Of a DNA stretch of 64,000 nt, positions 13,440-25,760 are shown in pieces; the first letter of the stretch is position 1, and each line of letters starts with the position of its first letter. Under the pieces are notes generated by a model. That model was not told where the DNA came from, ran no database searches, and worked only from the letters and a program-made list of their open reading frames with translations. The position numbers and the translations under genes were made by a program. The DNA comes from Nomia melanderi (Eukaryota > Arthropoda > Insecta > Hymenoptera > Halictidae). The stretch spans positions 10,230,001 through 10,294,000 of the forward strand of contig NC_135002.1 of the NCBI RefSeq assembly GCF_051020985.1, read 5' to 3'.

Positions 13440-13655
13440 CAATAACTTTGGTATACATCTATTACAACTTCTATAAAAGTATATTTACTTTCGAATACAA
13501 ATAAAATATTTCCTTTCAATTATCACTCATTAACATTTAAAACAAGCACAGACACAGAATACATATCAAATTTTTTTCTTTCTTCAATAAATTATTAACG
13601 ATAGAATAGTTTTAACCAGCACAGTTGCCAAAGAAATCATAAGACAACGGGTTAA
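13440..13655 (-). mobile_element. TTAA-MITE family TMC (truncated, reverse)
   Basis: Read on the minus strand it begins TTAACCCGTTGTCTTATGAT, then TTCTTTGGCAACTGTGCT and AATAATTTATTGAAGAA, the landmark order of TMC. The distal end fades near 13440, so the left boundary is approximate. It shares its TTAA (13652-13655) with the TMA element on its right. Confidence 0.7.
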
Positions 13656-13878
13656 CATTAAAACTACCGAACAGTTAAATTGACTTTTTGAAATTCCTCT
13701 ATAGAAACTCCAAAAGTGCATCTATTGTGACTTTAATTGATTTATAATTCAATTCACGTGCTGCTAAATCAATGTCTGTAACAATTTCTCAAAGAAACAT
13801 TTGTTATATTTTTAATAATTGCAAAAAGAAGGAACCAGGAATGGGTCATTTTGACCCGTCCGGTAGTTTCAGTGTTAA
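13652..13878 (+). mobile_element. TTAA-MITE family TMA, subfamily 1 (227 bp)
   Basis: The ends TTAACATTAAAACTACCG and (reversed) TTAACACTGAAACTACCG differ at two positions. The body is clearly homologous to 22498-22715: shared TATAGAAACTCYAARAGTGCA, then TTAATTGATTTAYAATT-type and TAATAATTGCAAAAAGA blocks. Just inside the right end is an inner palindrome GGGTCATTTTGACCC. Non-coding. Confidence 0.85.
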
Positions 13879-14403
13879 GGATCAATCCGTTGTCTTGCTC
13901 GTGGGACGAAAATATTCGAGTTGCTGAAATTTTCAGAGTTCCACGAGATAACCGCCACATGTTTTCCAGCGAATCGGAAGGACGGGCCGTGTTTCCATTG
14001 CGATATCTCGCTTACGACACGACGCCGGAGCCTCTGGTCACATGTTCGACGGACACGTGAATCTTATTGAACGGCCAACTGATATCTATGTACACGCGTA
14101 TTCTTCGTCTTGTAACGCGAGTACCAAAGTTCTCAGTATCGTAAGGTCAATCGTTTCCGGTGGCAGCACGCCGCGCTCGACGTGTAACGTAAGCCTATTC
14201 ACATGCGACGGAGACGCGTCACCTTGACAGTGAAGGAAATTCATTATGCAGGCCGGCACGCGGAGGAAGAAATATCGCTCGATTAGACGATAACGGTGTG
14301 CAATTAAAGTATATTGCCACTGTTCCACGGCACGTATTGAAATCCGGCGCCGTTGGAGCTATTTCTGCCGGAGGTGTCGAAAGGCAACTTCCAACGTTCC
14401 AAC
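13879..14403. other. unique, moderately GC-rich stretch
   Basis: No repeats recognised. Mirrored short ORFs (60-80 residues) occur on both strands with no known motif. Confidence 0.35.
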
Positions 14404-14622
14404 TTAACCTTTTGTGCTCGAAAGTTTTCCACAGGAAATATTCAACATTTCTCGATGAGATAGAAGCGGTATTCTTTGAAACTAACTAATGAGAGAATAT
14501 ACGTGAATCAAGAAACTATTTTATTTCAATGTTTCGCGTGTTGGTGTATTGTACAACACTTGATGTTATATATAAGGCTTCATAATCTTGCTATATCAAA
14601 TCAAGTGGTAACGAAGGGTAAA
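14404..14622 (+). mobile_element. TTAA-MITE family TMD (right end decayed)
   Basis: Left end TTAACCTTTTGTGCTCGAAA, followed by GTTTTCCAC, AATATTCAACATTT, ATTCTTTGAAA and ACTAATGAGA. The same order is found in the copy at 48905-49132. The right end has lost most of its inverted repeat, so the end coordinate is approximate. Confidence 0.7.
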
Positions 14623-17559
14623 TTGTTTGTCAAGTTTAATCATTTTTCCTCTATTGACTTTTCGACTTTGCCTGTAGCGATTGTAAAGTTAATTTAACGG
14701 TATCTGTTTTCATTACATTTGATTCTGTATTCAGACTGTTCAGAAAGTTCGTTTCAGACTGCAGATATGATGATTCGCGTTCTTGTGGATTAGTTGGCTT
14801 CACTTGAATGAATGGAAATATACTTTCAGTAGAAAAGATCAATTTTGAGATACAATGAAAATTCGGAGATTTGTAATTTTGGAATCATTTACCTGTCACG
14901 ACATTGAACTAATCTTCAAGATTTAACAGTTACAAAGAATCCCTCAATAATTTATTCTTCAAATTATCTTCGAATTTACAGAACAAAATCAGATTCATTC
15001 GAGAACACCAAAAGACTGCGTCCACTGCACAGGCAAACCAATATATAGTCAGATTTGTGTTTAAGGTGATTCTCGGTCAAGGAGGTGTCCTTGAGCGATC
15101 AGTTCACTTCGATCCAATTATTGTAGATGTGTTTACGTCGTTGGTTTCAAGGGTGCTCGATATTCCTGGAATATAAACCTAAACACGCGACCAAATCCCT
15201 TGATCAACTACGCAGCTTCACGGCGCATGCTTCAGTCGCGAGATAACGCTGTTATAATTATAGGAGATATCGCTGATAAGCTATTACAATAATGACCTAA
15301 CGACACTTTTATTGGAGGGACGTTTCATGGAAATGCGTTATCGTTGCAGAGCAAACGGCGCAAGGTGGCGTCGACCGTGGTCGATTGCGATAAGGAACGG
15401 CCATTGTCTCTTCCCACCCCTGAACTTGACTCCACCTAACCAACGTGCGCGCCGCGGACAACGGCGAAAATTATATGGCGGTAAATTACATCGCCGCTGG
15501 TCTCGCAACGCGCGTAACTGCCTCAGGATATCCTGTCATCGAGTCTGACCCTCTTCGATTTCCACTAGACACCGGGCGAAAGTAGGTCGAGGGGATCGCG
15601 ATGGGCACACCCTGCAGGACGAGCCGTTTGTGTACGCTCAACGGACCAACGTCCTCTAAATGGGCGAAACTTCCGATCGACCAACAATGACTATTCTCTC
15701 TTTCAGCACGGTGAACCGTTTCAATCGGCCGAGCACAGTCCCGAATTTCATTTGGGGACTGTTTACGTAACCCTGAAACGGCGTGTACGTTTTATTTGTT
15801 GCTCGCCTTTCAACGTTGTTGTATACACGTGTTTTACATGCTTCTAATGGGTTTCATTGTGTATTATATTTTGATTGGTTTACACATTGTACTATATATT
15901 ACTTTACTTGTACTTTGAATATATTTTAGACACAATTTAGTATACTTTTACTTTATTTATATTTTCACTATAATTTACACAGTTTAGTATATGTGTTGTG
16001 CTATTGCTCCTCTTTTTCTTTTAATGTCTCTGAAATACCTGAGGTGGTTAATCCTGACATAATAATGAACGCTTAAAAATAGCGAACAGTTTACTGTATT
16101 AAAATTTATGGTATTCATTTAGTTAATTAATGACGAATTAAATTTTAGAAAGTGATAAATCAGAATATATGATACGCCTGATTGCAAGTATGTAGGTACC
16201 TATATTTTCGTTGATGTGTAAGCTATTTATGTGTTTACATGATTGCTTGTCATAATTTCTTATAGAAGCTAATAAATCTAACTCAGTGACGTCAAGATGA
16301 GTTTCACGACCATTTGTTAGAAACAGTGTAACTGCGAGTGACAGATGAATACTCTGATTTTCCAAACTGATTTCACGACTAAATGGGTATCAAACCCAAT
16401 GAAGTCAGCACTCCAAATTTAAATTAATACAAATTCATAGGCAAAATACAATTGTGTTCAAAACGATTTCAATTGGAATTGAAATAAATTTTGCTCCATT
16501 GAAAATGTAACAAAGATAATAATGGTGCGCGTTGAAACAAATATATATTTTTTGATTTTTCGAAAAATCATTTGAAATACAATTCAGTGTTATTAGAATG
16601 GAAATTTCACCATGTAATAGAACTGTATTTAATGTTTCTCGAAAATTCTAATATTCTAGGACTTCTTTCGATACCATCAGTACATTTTGCGCTAAGTGTT
16701 TTCATATTCACATTTTACATTAAACATTGTTCGTTAAACGGAAATGATATCCGTGCAAAGTTTCTCGTATCTTCCTCCATATTGCACGCAGCCGAGACTA
16801 CCCAAGGGAAGCAAAAAGAAAAGACAACGGAAACTGTATACAAAAAATTGAACTTTGTTTGAGTGACGACTGCGCGATATTCGCTATGTCAACTATTATT
16901 GTCTCCTAACGTGTTGGGATAAGACTTGGAGAGGTCATTCCGTGAGGCCATTCGAGTTTACTTTGCACCTATCAGTAGGATATCGCCCCCTGAGAAAGGT
17001 CAGTCATGGACTTCGATCGCATTCTTGCGAACAAGTGGTTAACATCGTATACACGGTGTCCAAATTATTTTCATCGTAAATTCTCAATACTTATCTTATC
17101 CAATGAAAAATATATCCCCTCCCCCCTTCCAATAAACTCGACGATGAAAGCGACTTCATCCACACATGATAAAATAACCTTCAACATGGAACAAGATCAA
17201 TAATGAAAACATAAAAATGGTCGACTGCAAATTGAGTCAAATGTCACGTTTCGCCTCATCACGGACACATTCGCAGCCGCTGACGTGAAATTACGTTCAT
17301 CCTCGAGCTATAACTCTGACGACGAACGGCAATAAAACGAAAAAAACTACCAGCAACTCTAATGACTATATTCAAACATCTTTACTTTCTCGATTCAAAA
17401 CAACTATACTCATTCACTACAATATTTCAAACAAAAATTTCAAGATGCGTTCCCTTTTCTAATCCTCAACTACACCTTAATCCCCAATAACCTTTGAAAC
17501 AAAATTCTCGGACATAGTTAAAAACGCTGAAGTCTCCACGCCTAAAGCGAGAAACCTTA
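14623..17559. other. unique non-coding stretch
   Basis: AT-rich apart from a GC-richer patch at 15310-15780. ORFs do not exceed 96 residues and match nothing known. No RNA gene or repeat was recognised. Confidence 0.4.
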
Positions 17560-18300
17560 AAATTTCGAGGCACGAGCTGTCGAAATGATCCGAAGAGAAG
17601 CTAGGTTTATGGCATTTGCCTCGGAGACTGCGATAATTCAGTCCATTGTTTCCGTTGCCCGGATTCCAACGGCGAGTCCGCCGTTTCTCGGTAGCCTCGC
17701 GAGTCCCTCACGGGCAGAAGAAGCGACGCCACAGCCTGACCTTCCCCAGGGGGCAACGTCCCGGCGAAGAAAGTAAAATAAAAGGCTGATAATATGGCGT
17801 GGAATGACCCCCGATGCTCGTCGACGACGACAGCGTATGTAATGCGCGCGCGAGCGCGGTCGCTTCTTCGCGTTCCATCAGAATTTGTCGCCGCCTTACG
17901 CGAACGGTTATCAATTTTGCCCGGCGCGCGCGCACGATGAGCAGTCAAGGACGTGGACCTCGTTTGAATATGAATTGCGCCAATTAGGCTCACCTTTATT
18001 CCCGGCGCGTCTGTTTGTTCGCTGATTGGCCAGGATTGCAGCAATGTTCGCGCGCGTTCGCTTTAAGCCCCGACTTAAGTTCAATTTCGATCCGAGGTCA
18101 GGTCAGATCTTGAAGGGTGACCGAGATCGCCGCGAATTGCCGCGCTCCGCTGATAAACGAGCGCCGAGATAAACTTTTGCTTTTCTATTCGGGAGTTCAG
18201 GAGTTTGTTGAACCTCCCGATGATCGATGGGAGCGCGCCCAGTTCGGCGAAACCCCGGTTCGCGGCTCTCGGCAGGAACAAGGAAATCCGAAAGATAAAA
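17560..18300. other. GC/CpG-rich island without a supportable gene
   Basis: CpG-rich with CGCGCG words around 17840-17935 and 18040-18060. Overlapping ORFs occur in several frames (145 residues on minus at 17607-18044, 94-101 on plus), which is expected when stop codons are rare in GC-rich DNA. It could be a promoter or enhancer region; no transcript evidence is visible. Confidence 0.35.
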
Positions 18301-20149
18301 TTTCGTCGCGGTTTTGTGTTCCTTTTTTGTTATATGGTGATTTTAGATTGTTACATGATATACGGTATTGGTATATTGATAGTTACAGGCTATATTGGTG
18401 AATTAATCGCTTGCCAAATTGTAGCTAAACAAGTGAACACATTTGGTGCCTACAAGCTAATGAAACTTCAAATGCAGCTGCATTGTAGGTACAATATTTA
18501 TGTACTTTAACACAGTTTGAAAAGAAAATAAGTAGTTTTCTTAGTTCCTTAGAACCAGATCTCTCGTATAATACAATTTTTAGGAACGTAATTATCATGT
18601 TATATAAGCATTTAGATAAAACTGTACAGCTCGCATCGCCCAGCGTTAAAATAAGGACACGTGACTTGACCTAAATAAACATTTAACTGTTTCGTCAGTA
18701 ATTACATAATGGAATCGAAACTTAAATAATTCTCGCGGGTAAATATTAGAGGCTACGGGTAAAGTGGTTTCGACACGGACGTTCTCTTCCGTCCGCCATT
18801 TTTACGGCGTGCGAGAGAACCAGGGTCGCTCGTGCGACACAGGTTAATATATATTGAATATTTTCGACCGTGTTCGTTCGAATTTTATGCAAACCTGATT
18901 TACATAGGTTACCCGATGTGGAAATATACCAATGAAGGCCTTCTTTTCCCGCAAAGCTCCGGAACAAACAGATTCCCCACGCTAGAAGGGGGAAAGTGTG
19001 TGCACGCTGTCCTCGAATTTGACGGCCGGAGGAAGTTGCGGTTTTTTTAACGCGATTGTCGTTCCCATGCGGATGCATCTTAATATTGCGCGACGGTTGA
19101 AACGTGACACAGGACATTGCGGCCATCCTTAACGTTTACCGGCTGTGTAAATGCGTAGAACAGAAACCAAGGATTACGTTCCCATCCTCGTTGCCTTCAT
19201 TTCTGGCGTTCGTTTTCGGTAACCATTTCTTCTCTTCTCTTTTACTTGCAATTTGACAGTACAATTTACACTGATGTATAAATTCATATAATTAAAATTA
19301 ACGTATCCTTATAGCATGTTTCTATAAAAAGAATGTTGTATCATACACAGATATTATTGTATAGTAATCGTCCTCGTTTTACTAATTTAATATCTTACTT
19401 GGTATAATTGAGATGCCCTCTATTATTATAATTGCCACTAAATTTATAATAACAGTGTAATTGTAGATGAATCAGTGATGCACATAAATAAGGTAATTCT
19501 TTCAAATTTAGGCAACAACTTTACTTACGAATGTTAAATGTCATTAAACGCGGTAAATAATGAACGGTTTAGCCAAAACTACGTGAATGCCTGTGATTGG
19601 TAATTGACAAGTGTAATGGTTTTTTTCGCGTTCCCATCGACCCTGACTGTTCGTAACGTGACACAGGACGTTGCGGTTGATAGGTACCTTCCTTTAAATA
19701 TCGTTTCTGTCTAGACGAGCCGTTAACGCTTCCTTGAAGTCGGCAATCTGGACGCTGCTGCCAATTAATTGCCGAATTATCCTTGACACTTGAGCAACGC
19801 AGAAGGACATGTGTACCTAATTTATTTGTATGTACATATCTATATATTCAATAGTTCAAGAACGAAAAAAAGCTAATATAAACGCAGAAACAGTTAACTA
19901 GAATTAATGCAGTGATCTTTTAAACATAAATATCGACGAAGCATTCTTCAAACCTAATTTGCTTTTGCAATTCTCAAGGTTCACACTTTATTAACCGCCT
20001 GACCGCAAACAACGGTATTATTTTCCCCTATGAGAATGCAACGTTATTCGTTATTCAAAGTCATCGTGACAGCAATGTTAATGGGATATAAGAAAGAAGT
20101 ATGGAAATCGAAGAAACACGTATAACATTTATTAATATTTAACTTATTA
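18301..20149. other. unique non-coding stretch
   Basis: Mostly AT-rich, with a mixed patch around 18750-19130. No gene or repeat can be supported. Confidence 0.35.
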
Positions 20150-20348
20150 ACTTTTATCGTGTTAGTCATTTACTTTTCTTGAATGCAAATTAAATATTGC
20201 TTTCCTATTATCCACCTTTAATCTCTAAAGTAAACGTAAACGTAAACGCAGAATAAGTGTTAGACTCTTTCCTTTCTCTAATACATTATTAACAATGAGA
20301 TAGCTTTATCGAGCACAGTTGCGAAAAAGTCATATGCTAAAGGGTTAA
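20150..20348 (-). mobile_element. TTAA-MITE family TMC (reverse, far end approximate)
   Basis: On the minus strand it begins TTAACCCTTTAGCATATGAC, then TTTTTCGCAACTGTGCTCG, GTTAATAATGTATTAGAGAA and GATAATAGGAAAG, the TMC landmark order best seen at 46047-46269. The inner boundary near 20150 is uncertain. Confidence 0.65.
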
Positions 20349-22497
20349 TTGAATCGCGTTTTCAAATCATGTCACATGTCGCGTCCATTTCGTGCAATGG
20401 CGTGCCAGGGGCACTCTGGAAAATTGAGAAAACAAACAAACATTTGCATCCGTGTCCCTTTATGTTAAGTGGCACTCGCGATATCCATCGCGACGCGGTG
20501 GCCGTGAGCAAATGTTTTTCAATTACGATGAAAAGAATGTGACGCGACAAAGGTCAGCCTGATTGTTAGGCGAAGGTCCGTTATGTAGCAGACCGCCGCA
20601 CTATAGGGTGTTCGCCTCCCAAACACGGTAAAAAAACATTTTCCGAATGAAATCGTACGTACAAGGTTTGTTTAGTACAATTCAGTGTTATTTTTGCATA
20701 TCAATTTTGCGTATCATTGTTTTTGCTATCATTGAAAAGAGAAAAGCCTGCTCTTTAATATAGAATAAAAATCGGCTGCTACTAGTTGTATGTGGTTGTG
20801 GCAGTTATACGTCATAGTGCGCCGCGCACAATGCGAAGCACAATTCCAAGATATCGATCGTTTCATTTTCTACGCTTGTCTGTCCTTCAAGATGTTAATG
20901 GAGATAAACAGTGCTGACATATCTTCGGCGCAGTTATCTGCTTAATCGTAAACCTATTTTTCCGATCGAACGAGTAGCGAACGCGCGTAAGACACTGTCC
21001 CCTTCTGAAAATTGATCATCGTCGCCGAAGGAACCGTAAAATGACACGAAATCGGAAATCAATGCGAGACGCCCTCCTATTTCTTCGCAAGGTTGCTTCA
21101 ATCTTTCGCGGGCATTTCGTAACCACCTACACTTTGCACACATTACCGGACGAACCTATTCTATCTCGCTGATATTAATCCGTACTAATTTGTTCAATAT
21201 TGATCGATCAATATTAGCTCGGTTCATTTTGAATTAGTATTCACGGCGACTTTGGTTTGGCTCGTTCATGTGTGCCCAAGCGCGAGCTTAAACTATTGCC
21301 TTAATAAGAACGTCGGGAGTATTCGAATCTAACGTAACCGTTCACCTTGATTTCTTCGAGAACGTCCTACATAAGACAGTTTTGTTCTCCATTTTCAATT
21401 TACATTTTCATAGAGAATCGTCCCATTGCATCGATTACAAGACACCTTGTACCGTCAAGCTATAAATTACGTTTAAATTGTAATCAGTTTTCACCCAATT
21501 TTTCACGACAAAGAAAACATTTGTCACACTATGTTTACGGAACGCGTCAATTCGACGGATATAGAATTTTATAGACGTTACTTCGCAAATGTTTACGCCG
21601 ATTTTGATTGATGCAATTGCACGACTATGTACTCTAACAGTCCATTATTATATCCCTAATTTCCAAGATCCAAATAAACGAACATCAATTTCTCTAGGAA
21701 CAATGGAATAAATCGTACATTAAATGTTCGTAAACCCAGCGTTAACGACAGAACAAACAATTCTTACTAGATTCAAGTTTCTACAAAGCAGCTTCGAAGG
21801 ACGTAAATTTCAACGAACGTCCGCGAGCCAATTATTACACCGTTTCTCTCCGCGGCGAGGCAACTTTCACCTTCCGTGCCCCCGGTTTCATCGCCGCATA
21901 CGAATGCTGCCCACAATTTTCACGACCGAGGAATAATTTCGAGCCGACGCGACGCAACGACTCTGCGAATAAACAAATCCGTCCAACGTGTTCCAAATGC
22001 AAGAACCGTGTACACGCATTCCCCGGCCGGCTCACAATGAAACCATTTTCAAGATCGCACGCGAGCCAGCGTGGAAATGTAGACCATGGTCAGTACGGAC
22101 CGCAGGAATATTCTAACGTGCACTTTTCACCGAGCGGGCGCGCGCTCGCAACGTATTATTCGCGTGAACGCCTCGTTCCCGATCGACGCGTTCAAGAGAA
22201 TCAATTTATGTCAATTGCGGTGGTCACCGGTGACCGGCGCTTCCGAATTGCTTGGAAACAGTTACGTCGTACCACATAATCGATATTGAGTGAACGTGTT
22301 TAACACTTGGACATTTTTTTTCTTATCTATGCGTTGCCTTTCATTCTGTTAATTTTTCTGTTGTTGTTTAATCAGTCTTCAATTGAGATTATTTGTAATT
22401 AATCAAATATTTTTTCGAAATTGTGTACCTAAATTGTGTATTGTGTATACAGTTTTTTCATAGTAACTTCGTATATATTTTTCTATTCGTTTTATAA
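20349..22497. other. unique non-coding stretch; GC-rich part 21820-22250
   Basis: No gene is supported. The GC-rich part contains a 14-bp perfect palindrome (annotated separately). The rest is AT-rich without recognisable repeats. Confidence 0.35.
22222..22235. promoter_or_regulatory. 14-bp palindrome GGTCACCGGTGACC
   Basis: A perfect palindrome of two GGTCA half-sites facing each other with four bases between. GGTCA/TGACC is the half-site of nuclear hormone receptors; the best-known ecdysone response elements have one spacer base, so the spacing here is atypical. It sits in a GC-rich patch. Function is speculative. Confidence 0.3.
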
Positions 22498-22715
22498 TTA
22501 ACGCTAAAACTACCGAGCAGTTGAATTGACTTTATGAAACTTCTTTATAGAAACTCTAAGAGTGCATTTATCAAGATTTCAATTGATTTACAATTGAGCT
22601 TGCGTGTTGGTAAATGAGTTTCTGTAATAATTTCTCAGAGAAATTTGTTATCCGTTCAATAATTGCAAAAAGATTTTTGCAATTATTTTGATCCGTCTGA
22701 TAGTTTCAGTGTTAA
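22498..22715 (+). mobile_element. TTAA-MITE family TMA, subfamily 1 (218 bp)
   Basis: Left end TTAACGCTAAAACTACCG, right end (reversed) TTAACACTGAAACTATCA. The body aligns end to end with 13652-13878, including ATAGAAACTCTAAGAGTGCA and TAATTGCAAAAAGA. The two copies are close enough to be aligned by eye throughout. Confidence 0.85.
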
Positions 22716-24509
22716 TAAACGTGAAATGTATCGGCGAGAAATGGAACAAGACGCGGACCGTTCGCGCGAAACCGTCGAACGAAAGTGTCGGGCGGGGAAA
22801 AAGGCGGCCGGGAGAGATGTGGAACAATTACAGGTGAATAATTAAGTCGCGCGGTGTCATTGAGGGATACGGTCAGCCGCTCCAAGGCCGATGAAGGACA
22901 CCTCTCACGCAGGTGAGAGGATAGCGGTACCCGCGACACGTCATCGCGACCTCCTGATTCTCCGATCGAACGTTTCCCTTTTTTTCTTCTCTCCTTCTCC
23001 ACTCGAAAAACTAGACCTAACGTTACTCACCAACCGCCGCGCTTTTGTTTCTGCAACCACGTTGCCGGAAACGCGATTTACAAACACGGATTTGATTTTT
23101 CTTACGTGCAACTTGCACGGAACTTGTATAGACATTATGGCAGCATTGTTCTTTGGAATAGAATTATTTCAATTACTCTGGAACATCTTAGACACCATGC
23201 AGATTCTTGAAAATATTCGTAACCACTTCAAGTATACTGGCATATACGTATACATTTGATTTTTGTTCAATATTAACGTCCATCAAATGAACATTTGCTT
23301 TTTTTCGAATGTTTCCCATAACTATTTCTATTCGACTTCGTATCGTTCGATTCGTGTCAATTTGAACAAAATAAACTGTAGCAAACAAAAACTGAAATCA
23401 TCTTAGTCTGGTCTCTCAAAAAGGATTCGGCCCTAAAGATGTTAACTGTATTATTACTGAAACTTCAAATCGAAGTCATGAATTCCAAGACAGCACGAGC
23501 CGATCAGTCAACATTTTGACAAGATCAATCTTTCTTTTCATCTTCGCTGATTCGTTACATGTGGATTTTTGTTATTATTAAAATAGATCTGAGTAAGCTG
23601 GAAATGATTGTATCAATAACTCATGTGGATAACGTTGAAAACTTAGATGGAAGTTATATAAAAATGATTATAAAATTGTTCTGGGGAATAGAATTATTCA
23701 AGAACCATGCAGACTCTCGGCAATAATCATGAACCCTTTTATCCCTAAAACTTCAAATTGTTCGTCACTTTCATTTAATCGGTTCATAGAAAATTCCTTT
23801 GTAAATCGCAATGTACGTATTTACATTCATCTCTATACCTGCGATAAGAAATAGAATTTCACGGACGCCTTTGATTTATTCGTGTCCAATGATCGATTAT
23901 TGCATCGTAGATCCGATTTTCCTCGCGACTGACGGAAGTATGAAGCGTATCGAGAATAAAATGTCGATCAAGTCTAACAGACGTGTTTTTAGAATACTTT
24001 CTTCGATGGAAGAAATGAATCTGTATGTTTCTATATTTCTGTTGTTTTATGAATCGGTTAAAAACGGGAACTTTCACGGGCGATTTATAAGACGGTAGCA
24101 ACCCTGTCAGCCGGAATATTAAAAGGATAATGGATGCCCAACGTTTCTAATTAGATTCTGGAGAAAGTTTCCAGCGCAGCTATCTTCAGATCACGTGAAT
24201 GATGAAATTCAGGGTGAGGAAATTGTGATAAATTGTGTCGCAGCGGAAGGTTTAACATTAAATTTACAAGCCAATTTAACTCATACTGACTTTTATAAAC
24301 ATTATTTGGTGAACGTTTGGACAGATTTTGATTGTTACGGATACGCAAATATGTATCCCAATTATCTAATTTTCAACCTCTAATTTCCAATCTCTAAACG
24401 AACGAATATCAATTTCTCTGAAAACGACAAAAACAACTGTACAGTAAATATCCGAAGTGAATAAATATCAACCTATAAATACGAATGTATAAGATATTCA
24501 ACAATCTTA
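22716..24509. other. unique stretch with a local duplication
   Basis: The first 350 bases are GC-rich. A short segment near 23148-23225 recurs near 23678-23735 (separate entry). ORFs on both strands (up to 122 residues) have no known match. Confidence 0.35.
23148..23735. repeat. local direct duplication (about 23148-23225 and 23678-23735)
   Basis: Both segments carry GGAATAGAATTATT, then an ACCATGCAGA block and a following CGTAACC/CATGAACC-type block in the same order. The second copy lacks about 20 bases in the middle. The copies are too short and diverged to say what they come from. Confidence 0.45.
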
Positions 24510-24708
24510 ATAATCATATTAGGAGGAATATATTTTGTAACTTCGAAGTTACAGTCACATTGAACGTTTGTATCTATGTGTATAAAAGTTTCAGTTCCTT
24601 AATCATTTCATTTCATTCGTCAATTTTGCAGTAAAAAATCAAATAAATCTGTTTAATCCAGTACATTGATGTGTAACTTCAAAGTCATACGGGTCTATAG
24701 GGAGTTAA
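24510..24708 (+). repeat. dispersed repeat TME, copy 1
   Basis: Homologous to 30335-30529. The shared order is an ATTACAGT/ATTACAAT block, TTGAACTTT/TTGAACGTT, GTATAAAAGTTT, TTAATTTCATT-like DNA, AAATAAATC, and a right end GGGYCTATAGRGNGTTAA. The right end stops on TTAA like the MITE families here; the left end was not resolved. Confidence 0.6.
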
Positions 24709-25459
24709 TAGAATTCATCGCTCTATCCTGATTTTGTTAACAGACCGGTCACAAGTTATCTTGTGTTCGCACTTGCATTAACCATTTCAATTTTTAAAAC
24801 GCAGGGCAATATAGAATAATGCAAAAGCAAAATATTCAAAGTTATCCAAAAGATATGTCCAAAGTTTCGTTTCAATTCATTATGTATAAATAAAGTATAT
24901 TGAAGTTTATTTAGATTGTCTCAGTTTCATGTTTAATTACGGAATAATAACCGGTAACAGGGGATAGCTTCCGCGTAAAATCGTCGGTCAACAAACTGTT
25001 AAGTTCTTCGATTTTTTCACTGATGTGGCCGAACGTTCCCAGTGCGCGACGTCGAATGGAGTCACCGTTTCCTCCTCGAAGCCGAGCAATCGTCAGGGAA
25101 GAATGCAGCCGTGAATGCACGGCTTCGAATCGGCAGAAGGTCGTTGCATAAAGGCCTGCGTTGGCTCATTCACGCGTGCTACGGTATAACGGATCCCGCG
25201 AGAGAGAATATTTATGCGATCCGACAATCGGCCGGTATTACGTAACAGGCCGGAGTAAAACTGGAATAGCGGGAACTGGTCCCCGTGCGATAATTGCGCC
25301 CGCTTAATCGGTCGACGCACGCGTTCTCCGGGCAAAAACGGGCTCACCGAGAAACCGGGCGTGTGATCCGAGGGTGTCCTTATATGCATACGCAGACGCC
25401 GACAGTAAAGACATTTGACGGCCGCCGCTGTCGTTTACAGTCGCTAACAACGGACTTTG
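24709..25459. other. unique stretch; GC-rich part 25020-25440
   Basis: The GC-rich part has mirrored ORFs (98 residues minus, 91 plus) without known motifs. Nothing else is visible. Confidence 0.35.
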
Positions 25460-25701
25460 TTAACCTCTCGCCTTATGATCTATTTCTCTACGATCGATGC
25501 AACTATTTTGCCGTTAATAATCCATTGGAAGAGAAGACAAATTGTAGGCATAGTCTACGTTTGCTCTAAACTATAATTATTAATAACAGAATAATAATAT
25601 TTAACTTGAAATCAAAAGGATTGAGCAATGTCTATTCTTGTTAAATTCTCTGTAATATCTTTGTCGCGAGTGTAATACGTTGTTATGTGGCAAAAGGCTA
25701 A
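25460..25701 (+). mobile_element. TTAA-MITE family TMC (242 bp)
   Basis: Left end TTAACCTCTCGCCTTATGAT, right end GCAAAAGGCTAA (reversed TTAGCCTTTTGC). Internal landmarks TACGATCGATGCAACTA, TTGTTAAATTCT and TTTGTCGCGAGTGTAATACG agree with 49129-49373. It abuts a TMD end on the right over a shared CTAA (decayed TTAA). Confidence 0.75.
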
Positions 25702-25760
25702 CCCTGTGCACTGGAAAGTTTTTCACCGGAATTCGACATTCTTCAATGCTTGATCATTAT
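25698..25760 (+). mobile_element. TTAA-MITE family TMD (left end only)
   Basis: Reads CTAACCCTGTGCACTGGAAA and then GTTTTTCACCGGAATTCGACATT, matching the left end of TMD at 14404 and 48905. The rest of the element could not be followed, so only the recognisable part is given. Confidence 0.6.

Noticed and set aside
13440..13878. A single 440-bp transposon
   Set aside because: The two halves match two separate families (TMC and TMA) that occur alone elsewhere, so they are two elements that share a TTAA.
17607..18044. 145-residue ORF on minus
   Set aside because: GC-rich island, Arg/Ala-rich translation, other frames equally open, no domain.
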